This document shows, piece by piece, positions 8,574 through 17,220 of a stretch of 64,000 nucleotides of DNA (the first letter of the stretch is position 1; every line of letters begins with the position of its first letter). Made by a program: the position numbers and the translations under genes. Source of the DNA: Bacillota bacterium (GTDB taxonomy: Bacteria > Bacillota > Clostridia > Acetivibrionales > DSM-1351); the NCBI GenBank assembly GCA_023390335.1, contig JAEWCZ010000062.1, positions 1-64,000 on the forward strand, given 5' to 3'. Under the pieces are notes generated by a model, which saw nothing but the letters and a program-made list of their open reading frames with translations, was not told where the DNA came from and made no database searches.

Positions 8574-9245
8574 TTAATCCAGAAGCTTACTAATTAGAAT
8601 ATTTTCAATCTTATTATTTTTAACATGAAAATTCATAACATCAACATAGTTTACTGGCTCGTATCGAAAATCATCCTGTTTTTGGTCTCCCTCACCTCCG
8701 AGTAAAGTCCCTTCCGGATATGCTTTCTTAAGCTTTTCAAGACTATCACCAACTTTGATATTTCTAACTGTAGAATATTTTGAGTCGGTTATTTTTATAT
8801 TAAATATATGAAAATCCTTTCCCTCGGCTGTTTTAATAGCTTTAATTTCAAGTCCCGGAAATTTGTACTGCTTTTCAGTAAAGCCAATAAGAGTATCCAT
8901 ATTTAGTCCATCATCCTTGGAATAAGTGTGAGACTTCTTTTCTACTGCTTTCCCCAAAATACCTTCGAGCTTTTCATCGTCTACAGTATCCGAAATAGCA
9001 ATTGTTTTTCCGTTGTAGCTAAAGGCCAATTCTTTAAGAATAACATTTCCGTCCTTCTGAATTGTACCCTCTTTTATCACTTCTCCTGAAGACCCGGTAT
9101 TGATACCGGCTGAAGTACTGGTTGACTTATCTTCGGTGGAGTTTGTTTTAGATGATTCAACCTTATTTTGATTACATCCGGCCATAATACTTGCACTAAG
9201 TACCAGAATCATTATTACTGCAAATCCTTTTTTCAATATTTTCAT
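8574..9245 (-). CDS. Hypothetical lipoprotein
   Basis: 223 residues. Lipoprotein signal with lipobox IMAGC, a Ser/Thr-rich linker (about 25-55), then a folded domain with LAFSYNGKTIAISD and NIKVGDSLEKLKKAYPEG, a pattern seen in many uncharacterised clostridial surface lipoproteins. ACGGAGG precedes the ATG. It lies 99 bp downstream of the two-component pair at 9345-11437 and may be its output. No enzymatic motif is visible. Confidence 0.8.
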   Translation of the reverse strand: MKILKKGFAVIMILVLSASIMAGCNQNKVESSKTNSTEDKSTSTSAGINTGSSGEVIKEGTIQKDGNVILKELAFSYNGKTIAISDTVDDEKLEGILGKAVEKKSHTYSKDDGLNMDTLIGFTEKQYKFPGLEIKAIKTAEGKDFHIFNIKITDSKYSTVRNIKVGDSLEKLKKAYPEGTLLGGEGDQKQDDFRYEPVNYVDVMNFHVKNNKIENILISKLLD

Positions 9246-9344
9246 TGTTGTATACCTCCGTAATTTATTTTTATTTAACTTATGAGGTAATTATAGTTTA
9301 ACACTTTATTATTGTAATAACAGAGTTGTATCAATATTGTAACA

Positions 9345-10742
9345 TTATGTTGAAGGTATAATCAATGTAACTGTAGTTCCAACACCAAGTTCACTCTCAA
9401 TAAGCAACTGCCCATTAAATTTTTGTATAATCTCTTTACAAATTGAAAGTCCCAAACCTGAACCACTTGCAATGGGAGAATTTTGAGCCCTGTAAAATCT
9501 CTCCTGCACCATTTCGATTTCACTTTTTGCAATTCCAATACCTTGATCGCTTATTTTCACAATTGAATTATTATCTTTCGTAAAAGTCTCCACAATAATC
9601 TGACTTTTAGGATTGGAGTATTTTATAGCATTCTCTATAACATTGGCGATTGCATGAGACATCAGAGTTTTGTTCACACTGACGATAACTTCCTCTTTTA
9701 AGTTGATTACTAAAGCAATATCTTTCTGTTCAGCTTTTGGCTTGAACTCTTGAGCAACTGCATCAGTTAATTCAGATAAATCTGTCCTTTCAGTGTTGAG
9801 TTCCTGTGTAGCTCTGTCAAACCTGGATAGCAATAATAACTCATTTATAAGATTTGTAAGCCGGTCTGATTCATTCAGGAGATGATAGTACACTTTTTTT
9901 AATTCCTTATTCTCATTTTCTCCCTCGAATAAATACTGTGAAAAGCCCCGGATTGCGGCAAGGGGTGTCTTTAATTCATGTGACACATTTGAAATAAATT
10001 GCTTTTGATATTGAATATAATCCTTCAATTGAATTCCCATCTGATTTAACCCTGCTGCAAGCATCCCAAGTTCATCCTTCCTATTCAGCTCCACATTCAC
10101 AAACTGTTGTTTAGAGAATTTTTCTGTTGCTCCAAGAAGGTATTTTATAGGTTTAGTTGTTTTACTTGAGATGTACAAACTTGAGAAAGTTACCAGTACA
10201 ATAAATCCTGCTGCACCGATTAACAAAATATATCTGATTTTATTCATGATATCGTAAAAGTATGAAATATTTTCAACGAGCTCGAAAACATAGACATTCT
10301 GGTAATATTTATCCTGTATAGGTATTGAAAAATATATCAAGTTTTTATCTGTGACGGTATAAGAATAATTCCCCTGCAATGCTTTTTTAATGTTTTCTTT
10401 GAAGATCAAAGGTGTTGCATCATTAATTATTATTCCGTTTACAGCCAAACCCAGCAGTTTTAGATTATTGTCATAAATTCTAACTTCTTTTCCTGATGCC
10501 TTTAATGCTTCCAAGGCACTTTTTGTGATATTAGACTGTTGCGGTAAGGATGCAGATTTATCATGCCTTGTTAGTATTTCAACAAAGGATAACTCGCACA
10601 TATCGGCCTTTTCCATCATTTGTTTTTCAATAGTCACAAAGCTGAAATAATCTATCGCCTTATTTACTGAAATAATTATTATTGTGAAAGATAATACAGA
10701 CAAAAATAAGAAATTCAAAAGCAGTTTGGTTGAAAACTTCAG
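9345..10742 (-). CDS. Sensor histidine kinase with extracytoplasmic sensor, probable CTG start
   Basis: The usual prediction is a TTG at 10718, but GGAGGTG lies 7 nt before an in-frame CTG at 10742. That CTG overlaps the stop of the upstream regulator as CTGA, mirroring the common ATGA overlap, and extends the N-terminus naturally (KFSTKLLLNFLF). 465 residues from there: membrane helix about 9-28, external domain about 30-165, second helix about 168-190, HAMP, HisKA with His255 (NVSHELKTPLAA), and a HATPase with NVIENAIKYS, DQGIGIA and GSGLGLSI. Partner of the regulator at 10739-11437. Confidence 0.92.
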   Translation of the reverse strand: MKFSTKLLLNFLFLSVLSFTIIIISVNKAIDYFSFVTIEKQMMEKADMCELSFVEILTRHDKSASLPQQSNITKSALEALKASGKEVRIYDNNLKLLGLAVNGIIINDATPLIFKENIKKALQGNYSYTVTDKNLIYFSIPIQDKYYQNVYVFELVENISYFYDIMNKIRYILLIGAAGFIVLVTFSSLYISSKTTKPIKYLLGATEKFSKQQFVNVELNRKDELGMLAAGLNQMGIQLKDYIQYQKQFISNVSHELKTPLAAIRGFSQYLFEGENENKELKKVYYHLLNESDRLTNLINELLLLSRFDRATQELNTERTDLSELTDAVAQEFKPKAEQKDIALVINLKEEVIVSVNKTLMSHAIANVIENAIKYSNPKSQIIVETFTKDNNSIVKISDQGIGIAKSEIEMVQERFYRAQNSPIASGSGLGLSICKEIIQKFNGQLLIESELGVGTTVTLIIPST

Positions 10743-11437
10743 GTGGAGTCACCTCCAAGCTGGTAACCGAAACCGTAGATTGTTTTGACATATTTCGGAT
10801 TTTCAGAATCTTCCTCAATTTTCTTTCGAAGACGCATAATTGTCATATCTACACTTCGACTGTCACCGGAATAATCATAACCCCACACTATTTCAAGAAG
10901 TTCATCCCTGGTAAATATCTTTTTAGGCCGTTTAAACAATGTTTCAAGAATTCCATATTCTTTTGCTGTAAGTAAAATCTGAGCTCCGTTTTTCTGTACC
11001 ACTTTTGTATCAGGGTTTATTTCCAGTTCTCCGCATACAAGCTTATTAGTATATTCATATTTAGCTTCTTCATTATGTTCATATCTTCTCAATACTACTT
11101 TGATTCTGGCAATCAGTTCTCTATTGTCAAAAGGCTTGGTTATATAATCCTCTGCACCTAGTTCAAGACCTAATACCTTATCGATGGTTTCATTCTTTGC
11201 TGATACCATTATTACCGGAATGTTTGACTCTTTTACAATTTCCTTGCACAAATCATAGCCTGAGTAATCAGGCAGCATTAAATCCAGCAATACCAGATTC
11301 GGCCGGAAGGAATTCAGTTCTATAAGTCCTTTCTTACCATTCTCTGCTGTTCTTACCTGAAAACCCTCTCTTTTAAGCACCAATTCTGTTAAATCTCTGA
11401 TAGCAAGCTCATCATCAATTACAAGAATCTTTTTCAC
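10739..11437 (-). CDS. OmpR/PhoB-type response regulator (GTG start)
   Basis: 232 residues from a GTG at 11437 with GAGG about 8 nt upstream. Receiver with Asp52 in LLDLMLPDYSG and Lys in KPFDNREL; winged-helix domain ending IYGFGYQLGG. The 3' end carries the RBS and start of the partner kinase. May control itself and the lipoprotein 8574-9245 downstream. Confidence 0.93.
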   Translation of the reverse strand: MKKILVIDDELAIRDLTELVLKREGFQVRTAENGKKGLIELNSFRPNLVLLDLMLPDYSGYDLCKEIVKESNIPVIMVSAKNETIDKVLGLELGAEDYITKPFDNRELIARIKVVLRRYEHNEEAKYEYTNKLVCGELEINPDTKVVQKNGAQILLTAKEYGILETLFKRPKKIFTRDELLEIVWGYDYSGDSRSVDMTIMRLRKKIEEDSENPKYVKTIYGFGYQLGGDST

Positions 11438-11681
11438 TTGAAGTCCTCACTTTTACTACTGCTTTTGTTTTAAGATCAGAAAATCTGCATTTCAAACCAA
11501 TATCTGCAGGTATAAATGTAACATTATCTTGTTTAAATATCTCGCTAAATATACATGTCAATTCTTTTCTTAATCCTTTAAATTCTTCCCCAAATTCAGA
11601 AATAAAACAAATGTAATTATTTGGACAAGCATTTGATTCTATAAAATCGTTGAAGGTTTGCCACCCGCAATTACAGTCCAT
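11415..11681 (-). CDS. Possible small Cys-containing protein upstream of the regulator
   Basis: Open frame of 88 codons from ATG at 11681 (MDCNCGWQTF) that overlaps the regulator start by 23 bp. Composition is protein-like, with alternating hydrophobic strands and five cysteines, but no RBS is seen and the frame continues upstream into a hairpin. It may be a real leader gene or chance. I do not recognise a family. Confidence 0.3.
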   Translation of the reverse strand: MDCNCGWQTFNDFIESNACPNNYICFISEFGEEFKGLRKELTCIFSEIFKQDNVTFIPADIGLKCRFSDLKTKAVVKVRTSSEKDSCN

Positions 11682-11690
11682 TACACAATA

Positions 11691-11739
11691 AAATCGGGAT
11701 AAAAGTACAATATCAAGCATTGAACTTTTATCCCGATTT
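11691..11739 (-). terminator. Long hairpin, copy 1 (pair with 13041-13089)
   Basis: 21-bp stem with one mismatch (11691-11711 with 11719-11739), 7-nt loop, just after the stop of the HAF-repeat gene. Nearly identical to the hairpin at 13041-13089; at the fourth pair C-G here is A-T there, a compensatory change that keeps pairing. Confidence 0.8.
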
Positions 11740-11785
11740 ATTGGTTCTTTAGTTAAACTTGATTATTTTACAATATCTAATAACC

Positions 11786-12805
11786 TTACGGTAATAGTTT
11801 AATCAAAAAAGAATTTGCTCTTGTTCTTCCGGTGCTTATTTTCATTACATCGTAAGTTATTTGGCTTTGATCATTTATTTCTTGTAAAATATCATATTGT
11901 CCTGTTGTACTTCCCAAATCTCTCACTTGCCCGTTTTCCCATAACACCACACGATTACCATTATAGTTTGACGTTCCAATAATCTGGCCTAAATTATTAA
12001 TGTCAGATACTCTTGTAGAACTGCTTCCCGGTACGTCTAGCACTGTCGTTTGACCATTTTCGCTTAAAAAAGCAATGTCTTTACCATCCTGCATTATAGC
12101 ATTCACAATAATCTGACCTTTGTCATTTATTGCTCTAGCCATAGAAGACACGCCGCCAAGTGTCCCCAAATCACTCATCTGACCATTTTCCCACAAAAAT
12201 GCATGTTTTTGTCCGTCAGGCATATACGAGTAACCTACAACCTGCCCTCTGTTATTTATATCTGTTGCATAGGAATAATTCCCACCCAGCGTACCTAAGT
12301 CCAATACCTGGCCATTTTCCCACAAAAATGCATGATACTCAGTTTTTCCCCCACCAACTGATACCTTAGCATCTCCAACTATCTGACCATTGTCATTTAT
12401 AGCGTCAGGAGATGCAGCCAAAGTACCTAAATTCCCCAGATCTGTCATTTGCCCGTTATCCAATAAAAACACACGTGAATTTCTGTCAGTACCCACAATC
12501 TGACCTTTATTATTTATATCTAAAAACGTACTAAATTCACCTGCAATATCAGACATATCTCTCAATTGTCCATTCTCCCATAAAAATGGATGATACATTA
12601 TATTTGTGGAATCTATTGTCGCAATACCCACAATCTGACCTGCATCGTTCATACCAAAGAACCCAGTGGAACCTTCACCGAATGTCCCCAGATTTGTTAC
12701 CTCTGTGTTTTCCCAAACCGGTCCTTGTAAGACTTCCGCGTAAGCACCATTAATAGTAAACATCAAGCTTAATGCCAATACGATTAAAAAGGTTTTCTTT
12801 TTCAT
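11786..12805 (-). CDS. Secreted HAF-repeat protein
   Basis: 339 residues. Signal peptide ending AYA (about 23 residues). The rest is built of repeats of about 38 residues: HAFLWENGQ ... DLGTLGG ... A.DINNRGQ(I/V)VG, the HAF repeat seen in extracellular bacterial proteins of unknown function, probably a beta-propeller. No anchor is visible, so it is probably released or wall-associated. GGGGAGGGG precedes the ATG. The upstream region has two perfect inverted repeats (12871-12895 and 12904-12923), suggesting regulated expression. The 3' end has a long hairpin. Confidence 0.85.
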   Translation of the reverse strand: MKKKTFLIVLALSLMFTINGAYAEVLQGPVWENTEVTNLGTFGEGSTGFFGMNDAGQIVGIATIDSTNIMYHPFLWENGQLRDMSDIAGEFSTFLDINNKGQIVGTDRNSRVFLLDNGQMTDLGNLGTLAASPDAINDNGQIVGDAKVSVGGGKTEYHAFLWENGQVLDLGTLGGNYSYATDINNRGQVVGYSYMPDGQKHAFLWENGQMSDLGTLGGVSSMARAINDKGQIIVNAIMQDGKDIAFLSENGQTTVLDVPGSSSTRVSDINNLGQIIGTSNYNGNRVVLWENGQVRDLGSTTGQYDILQEINDQSQITYDVMKISTGRTRANSFLIKLLP

Positions 12806-12870
12806 AATATACCCCTCCCCTCATAAATTGAACTTCTTCCAAATAACCTACTTGCCACTTTCGGTTTATT

Positions 12871-12923
12871 AATCATAAGTCCTGTCCTTATGATTATTTT
12901 ACCTTACAATACATTTATTGTAA
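12871..12923 (-). promoter_or_regulatory. Two inverted repeats upstream of the HAF-repeat gene
   Basis: AATCATAAG-7nt-CTTATGATT (12871-12895), perfect 9-bp arms, and TTACAATACATTTATTGTAA (12904-12923), perfect 8-bp arms with 4-nt centre. Both lie 65-120 bp upstream of the start codon. Either could be an operator. The second shares the ACAAT/ATTGT half with the xylanase operators but has a different spacing. Confidence 0.5.
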
Positions 12924-13040
12924 ATATATGTTATAAATGTAATTTTTCTCCGTACATTTTTCAACGAAATCCTTTTACTTTGTAAATAAATCTTTTAAAT
13001 TCACGGAATTACCATCTTAATTTTAGAATTCTTGATAATA

Positions 13041-13089
13041 AAATAGGGATAAAAGTACAATATCAAGCATTGTACTTTTATCCCTATTT
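13041..13089 (-). terminator. Long hairpin, copy 2, terminator of serA
   Basis: Perfect 21-bp stem (13041-13061 with 13069-13089) and loop ATCAAGC, 20 bp after the serA stop. Near-identical in stem and loop to 11691-11739. Confidence 0.85.
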
Positions 13090-13109
13090 ATTGTTTATAA
13101 GAACCTAAT

Positions 13110-14288
13110 TTATTTTACAATTCTTACTTTTAATACACCCTTAATTGACTCAATCTTCTTTACAACCTCGTCATTGGTCTTGCTTTCAATATCAAGTACG
13201 GTATATGCATAATCGCCTCTTGATTTACTAACCATGTCTAAAATATTAACATCCATAGAAGAAAACGCTCCAGCGAACTGCGCTAACATATTTGGAATGT
13301 TTCTATGGCAGATAGCGATACGTCCGTCCGTCATGCAAATACCTGCATCACAGTTTGGATAGTTTACGGAATTTTTAATATTACCATTTTCCATAAAATC
13401 AATCAATTGCTTAACTGCCATTACTGCACAGTTATCTTCGGATTCCTCCGTGGATGCTCCGAGGTGAGGAATTGCGATAACTCCCTCCATCTTTGCAGTT
13501 TTATCATTAGGGAAATCGGTCACATACTTAGCAACCTTACCATTTTTAAGAGCTACTTCAATATCGTTATCACTTACTAACAGGTCTCTTGCAAAATTAA
13601 GGATGATAACACCATCCTTCATCTTGGAAATCGTATCCTCGTTAATCATTTCCTTGGTATTAACATTAGGATCCGAATTCTCTATTAAAGGAGTATGAAC
13701 AGTGATATAATCACACTCTTTATAAATTTCGTCTCTAGTCTTTACGTGCACTATGTCGCGGGATAAATTCCATGCACTGTCTACTGAAATGAACGGGTCA
13801 TATCCATAGACTTTCATTCCTAGGCGATTAGCTGCATTTGCTACCAGAACTCCGATTGCTCCAAGGCCAATAACGCCTAACTTCTTGCCCTTTATTTCCT
13901 TTCCCGCAAACTTGCCTTTGCCTTTTTCCACAGCCTTAGCAATACCCGGGTCGTCTTTAATAGTCTGCACCCAGTTGACTCCTCCGATGATATTACGGGA
14001 AGCTAAAAGAAGTCCTGCAATTACTGATTCCTTTACACCGTTTGCATTTGCTCCCGGTGTATTAAATACCACAATTCCATTCTCGGCGCATTTTTCTAAC
14101 GGTATATTATTAACACCAGCACCTGCTCTTGCAATAGCCTTTAGGTTACTGCCAAATTCCATGTCATGCATCGCTGCGCTTCTAACTAAAACCACATCTG
14201 CATCATTGACATTCTCAACTTTATTATATTTATCGGTAAAAATATCTAAACCAATATTTGCTATCGGATTAAGACAATTATATTTCAT
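13110..14288 (-). CDS. serA: D-3-phosphoglycerate dehydrogenase
   Basis: 392 residues. First step of serine synthesis: 3-phosphoglycerate to 3-phosphohydroxypyruvate with NAD. The NAD-binding loop GLGAIG lies at about 141-146, with the substrate-binding Arg in NFARD and the catalytic His in IPHLGASTEES. A C-terminal ACT domain (about 320-392; AICHRNIPNMLAQFAGAF) suggests feedback by serine. The intervening ASB domain of long SerA proteins is absent. Follows serC by 24 bp; the two form an operon ending in the 13041-13089 hairpin. Confidence 0.95.
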   Translation of the reverse strand: MKYNCLNPIANIGLDIFTDKYNKVENVNDADVVLVRSAAMHDMEFGSNLKAIARAGAGVNNIPLEKCAENGIVVFNTPGANANGVKESVIAGLLLASRNIIGGVNWVQTIKDDPGIAKAVEKGKGKFAGKEIKGKKLGVIGLGAIGVLVANAANRLGMKVYGYDPFISVDSAWNLSRDIVHVKTRDEIYKECDYITVHTPLIENSDPNVNTKEMINEDTISKMKDGVIILNFARDLLVSDNDIEVALKNGKVAKYVTDFPNDKTAKMEGVIAIPHLGASTEESEDNCAVMAVKQLIDFMENGNIKNSVNYPNCDAGICMTDGRIAICHRNIPNMLAQFAGAFSSMDVNILDMVSKSRGDYAYTVLDIESKTNDEVVKKIESIKGVLKVRIVK

Positions 14289-14312
14289 GATTATACCCCT
14301 TTCGACGTCTTA

Positions 14313-15395
14313 TTACAGGTTCTTAGCTTCAAACTTCTTCATAAACTCAACTAATGCCTCAACACCTTCAATTGGCATAGCATTATAAATAGAAGCTCTC
14401 ATTCCGCCTACAGTCCTGTGGCCCTTCAGATTCTCAAAGCCTGCAGCTTTTGCTTCTTTAACGAATTTTGCATCAAGCTCTTCATTTCCAGTAACAAAAG
14501 GAACATTCATTAAGGAACGGTCTTCTTTTACAACAGTTCCATGGAACATCTTGCTCTGGTCTAAGAAATCGTAAAGTATCGCTGCTTTTTTCTCATTATG
14601 AGCCTTCATAGCCTCTAAGCCGCCTTTATTCTTGATCCATTTAAATACCTTACCACAGATATAAATACCATAAGCAGGAGGGGTATTATACATAGATCCC
14701 TCTTTAGCGTGGATTTTATACTTCATCATGGTAGGAGTGCCGGGAAGTGTATCTTCGGTGATGAGATCTTCACGGATGATAACAATTACCACACCTGCAG
14801 GTCCAATATTCTTCTGAACGCCCCCATAGATTATGCCATATTTTGTTACATCAACGGGTTCTGACAAGAAACATGAAGAAACGTCGGAAACTAATAATTT
14901 ACCCTTGGTATTAGGTAATTTTTTAAACTTTGTTCCGTAAATAGTGTTGTTTTCACATATGTATACGTAATCTGCGTTCTCAGAAATCGGAAGGTCCGAG
15001 CAATCCGGGATATAGGAAAATGTCTTATCCTCAGAAGAAGCAATTGCATTCGCTGTACCATAGATTTTAGCTTCCTGATATGCTTTCTTTGCCCATTGTC
15101 CTGTTATTATATGGTCAGCTACTTTATTCTTCATCAAATTCATCGGAATCATGGCAAACTGCAGTGACGCGCCGCCCTGTAAGAAAAGTACTTTATAATT
15201 ATCAGGAATACTCATTAATTCCCTTAAATCCTTCTCAGCTTCCTTTATGATTTCATCATACGCCTTGGATCTGTGGCTCATCTCCATAACAGACATACCG
15301 GTACCTCTGTAATCCAGCATCTCGTCTGCTGCTTCCTTTAGTACCTCTACCGGCAACATCGCCGGTCCTGCAGAAAAATTGTAAATTCTTCCCAA
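14313..15395 (-). CDS. serC: Phosphoserine aminotransferase
   Basis: Start set at a TTG (15395): AAGGAGG lies 8 nt upstream and the protein then begins GRIYNFSAGPAMLP like other SerC proteins; the longer frame to 15434 has no RBS. 360 residues, standard length. PLP-binding Lys in GGVQKNIGPAG; typical QGGASLQFAMIP and FKGHRTVGGMRAS-like C-terminus (LKGHRTVGGMRAS). Converts 3-phosphohydroxypyruvate plus glutamate to phosphoserine. First gene of serC-serA. Confidence 0.95.
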   Translation of the reverse strand: MGRIYNFSAGPAMLPVEVLKEAADEMLDYRGTGMSVMEMSHRSKAYDEIIKEAEKDLRELMSIPDNYKVLFLQGGASLQFAMIPMNLMKNKVADHIITGQWAKKAYQEAKIYGTANAIASSEDKTFSYIPDCSDLPISENADYVYICENNTIYGTKFKKLPNTKGKLLVSDVSSCFLSEPVDVTKYGIIYGGVQKNIGPAGVVIVIIREDLITEDTLPGTPTMMKYKIHAKEGSMYNTPPAYGIYICGKVFKWIKNKGGLEAMKAHNEKKAAILYDFLDQSKMFHGTVVKEDRSLMNVPFVTGNEELDAKFVKEAKAAGFENLKGHRTVGGMRASIYNAMPIEGVEALVEFMKKFEAKNL

Positions 15396-15856
15396 TGTTT
15401 TGTCCTCCTTATATATTACTCTCCATGTCTTCAATAACCCATGAGTGTCCCTCCCGGTTTACAGTAATCGCTACAGGAGTAGACACATTTTTTATGTTCC
15501 CCGCCCCATTGCGTTCCAGATAGATGCTATCTAATTTTAAATAACACCACTCCTTGACGAAACACAAGTTTATTGGAAGTATAGAGAGATAATTATGGCA
15601 CAAGTTTTATGTATGCCATCTCATTTAATGTTTTTTGCAACTATATAAATAATAGCAAACAATGCACTTTATTACAATAAAATAATAGCTAAATGAAGTC
15701 AAAAGTTAATTATTCTACAAATATTCCAATAATTTACTAATCTATTTATAAATCATATTTAATTTCGTTACCTACAATTAATTTAAAAGCCTCAACTTTC
15801 TATATATACGATACCATTACATAAATACGTTTACAATACTTTTTGTATTAAACTGT
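15396..15856. other. serC upstream region
   Basis: Contains a 64-codon minus-strand open frame (15409-15603) ending 13 bp before serC. Its last about 35 codons look protein-like but no start with an RBS is in frame, so I do not call it a gene. No T-box or other riboswitch consensus was found. A likely promoter lies at 15674-15702. Confidence 0.4.
15674..15702 (-). promoter_or_regulatory. Possible promoter of serC-serA
   Basis: On the minus strand TTGACT, 17 bp, TATTGT. Good -35, weak -10, about 280 bp before serC. Confidence 0.4.
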
Positions 15857-15901
15857 AAAAAGAGCGGAAACGGCACCAATTTGCACCATTCCACTCTTTT
15901 T
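15857..15901 (-). terminator. Terminator after the ABC transporter remnant
   Basis: 13-bp stem with one mismatch (15857-15869 with 15889-15901). The arms end in A5 and T5, so it works in either direction. It lies right after the stop at 15904. Confidence 0.7.
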
Positions 15902-15903
15902 AT

Positions 15904-16158
15904 TTACCAAGTGACCATAAATCCAACAGGTATTAAAGAGATACATGCCAGCATACTAATCATACTGATAGTAGTACTTTTTCCCGCTCCGTTAGGGCCT
16001 AGGAATCCAAAAATTTCTCCTCTTTTTATGTTAAAATTTAATTTATCAACTGCCTTAATCCCCTGATAACTTTTGGTCAGATTTGTTACCGTGAGAATGG
16101 GAATGTTATCATTGTTCTTATAAAAATAAATTACAATTTTAAGATTCTCTTTCAACAA
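15904..16158 (-). pseudogene. ABC transporter remnant: ATPase start joined to a membrane tail
   Basis: Begins like an ABC ATPase (ILTVTNLTKSYQGIKAVDKL, then Walker A GPNGAGKSTT). It stops looking like one directly after TTISMI, before the Q loop, signature and Walker B. The last about 15 residues (LACISLIPVGFMVTW) are hydrophobic and end as an ABC-2 permease might. The simplest reading is an in-frame deletion from early in the ATPase gene to the end of a following permease gene. The TTG frame start is within the DeoR gene end and no RBS is seen. Not functional as a transporter. Confidence 0.65.
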
Positions 16159-16918
16159 CTACAACCTTAATACCCTGCTTATCAAATTTCTTTAGTTCTT
16201 CTTCAGGTGCATCCCAATCAGTAATCAATATATTTAGTTTGTTTGCAGGACAAATACTAATTATAGACTCAAATCCAATTTTCTCAGTCGGGTATAACCC
16301 CACTGTACATTTAGAACTGTTAATTATGGAATTCCAATAATCTATTGCAGCGGTTCTTTGTATTGAAAGCCCAAAATCAGCAGATATGCTTGCAGAAGTA
16401 ATAAAACTTTTGTCAAATCTCATTCTCCTAATACATTCCATTGAAAAGGCATCATAACAATTACCCTTTTCGTCCATTTCTCCTCCTGCAATAATTACGC
16501 GGATATTATCAAGCTTTCTCAATTCTTCAGCAATGATAATTGAATTTGTAACAACTGTTATAAAAATATCCTTTGGAAGATTTTGCACTATAAAATAACC
16601 CACAGTTGCTGAAGTAATAAAAATAACATCATGGTTTTTTATCATTGCTACTGCTTTTTGAGCAATTGCAAGATAATTATCTTTTACAGTATCTATATCC
16701 CGAGCAGTCATTTTTGGTGGTTTTGAAAAGCCTATCTGACGTAAAGGTAATGCTCCACCATGTGTACGCTTTAGTAATCCATTTTCCTCAAGTATTCTTA
16801 AATCACGTCTTGCAGTATCAAATGAAACTTGAAACATATCTTGTATTTCATTTGCTGAAATCCTTCCGGTTTTTTCAAGATAATCTAGTATAGCTTGATG
16901 TCTTTCTTCAATAAACAT
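16139..16918 (-). CDS. DeoR/GlpR-family transcriptional regulator
   Basis: Start set at 16918 (MFIEERHQAILDYL) with AAAGGAG 9 nt upstream. 259 residues. N-terminal helix-turn-helix (TGRISANEIQDMFQVSFDTA, then RRDLRILEENGLLKRTHGGA), followed by a sugar-phosphate-isomerase-like effector domain (ITSATVGYFIVQNL, TVVTNSIIIAEEL, AGGEMD, FITSASISADFGLS). Such proteins repress carbohydrate genes and respond to a phosphorylated sugar. Its presumed target transporter, immediately downstream, is deleted. Confidence 0.9.
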   Translation of the reverse strand: MFIEERHQAILDYLEKTGRISANEIQDMFQVSFDTARRDLRILEENGLLKRTHGGALPLRQIGFSKPPKMTARDIDTVKDNYLAIAQKAVAMIKNHDVIFITSATVGYFIVQNLPKDIFITVVTNSIIIAEELRKLDNIRVIIAGGEMDEKGNCYDAFSMECIRRMRFDKSFITSASISADFGLSIQRTAAIDYWNSIINSSKCTVGLYPTEKIGFESIISICPANKLNILITDWDAPEEELKKFDKQGIKVVVVERES

Positions 16919-17094
16919 ACAATTTGCTCCTTTCAATTGCATTATTAAGTGTCGATTACTTATATTAACACTTTATCACAGTATTTAACATTTGTAAACA
17001 CTTTTGTTTTGAAATTGTTAATATTAATGAAATACTGTGAAGGAATATAGTAGATTATTTCCATTGGATTTTAATCGCGCTAAAACAAACAAAA

Positions 17095-17216
17095 GTACAA
17101 AAAATACAACTCCCAAAATTGAGAATTGTATTTTTCATATTAATTTTTATTTAAAATATCTGTTCAGCAAGCCATTAAACCTTGTGCCGTGTCTTGCTTC
17201 TTCTATTTGAAACTTC
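17095..17216 (-). repeat. Rubrerythrin-tail unit, copy 1
   Basis: Contains a terminator-like hairpin (17100-17109 with 17126-17135) and, read on the minus strand, codons for EEARHGTRFNGLLNRYFK and a stop. This is the C-terminal end of the reverse rubrerythrin encoded at 28858-29403, with a few changes. It lies directly 3' of the gene ending at 17221 and has no gene body. Confidence 0.8.
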
Positions 17217-17220
17217 TATT

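Noticed and set aside
15409..15603. 64-codon frame just upstream of serC as a gene or leader peptide
   Set aside because: No in-frame start with an RBS; an AAGGAG inside is followed by no usable start in that frame. Serine-type T-box signatures were also looked for and not found.
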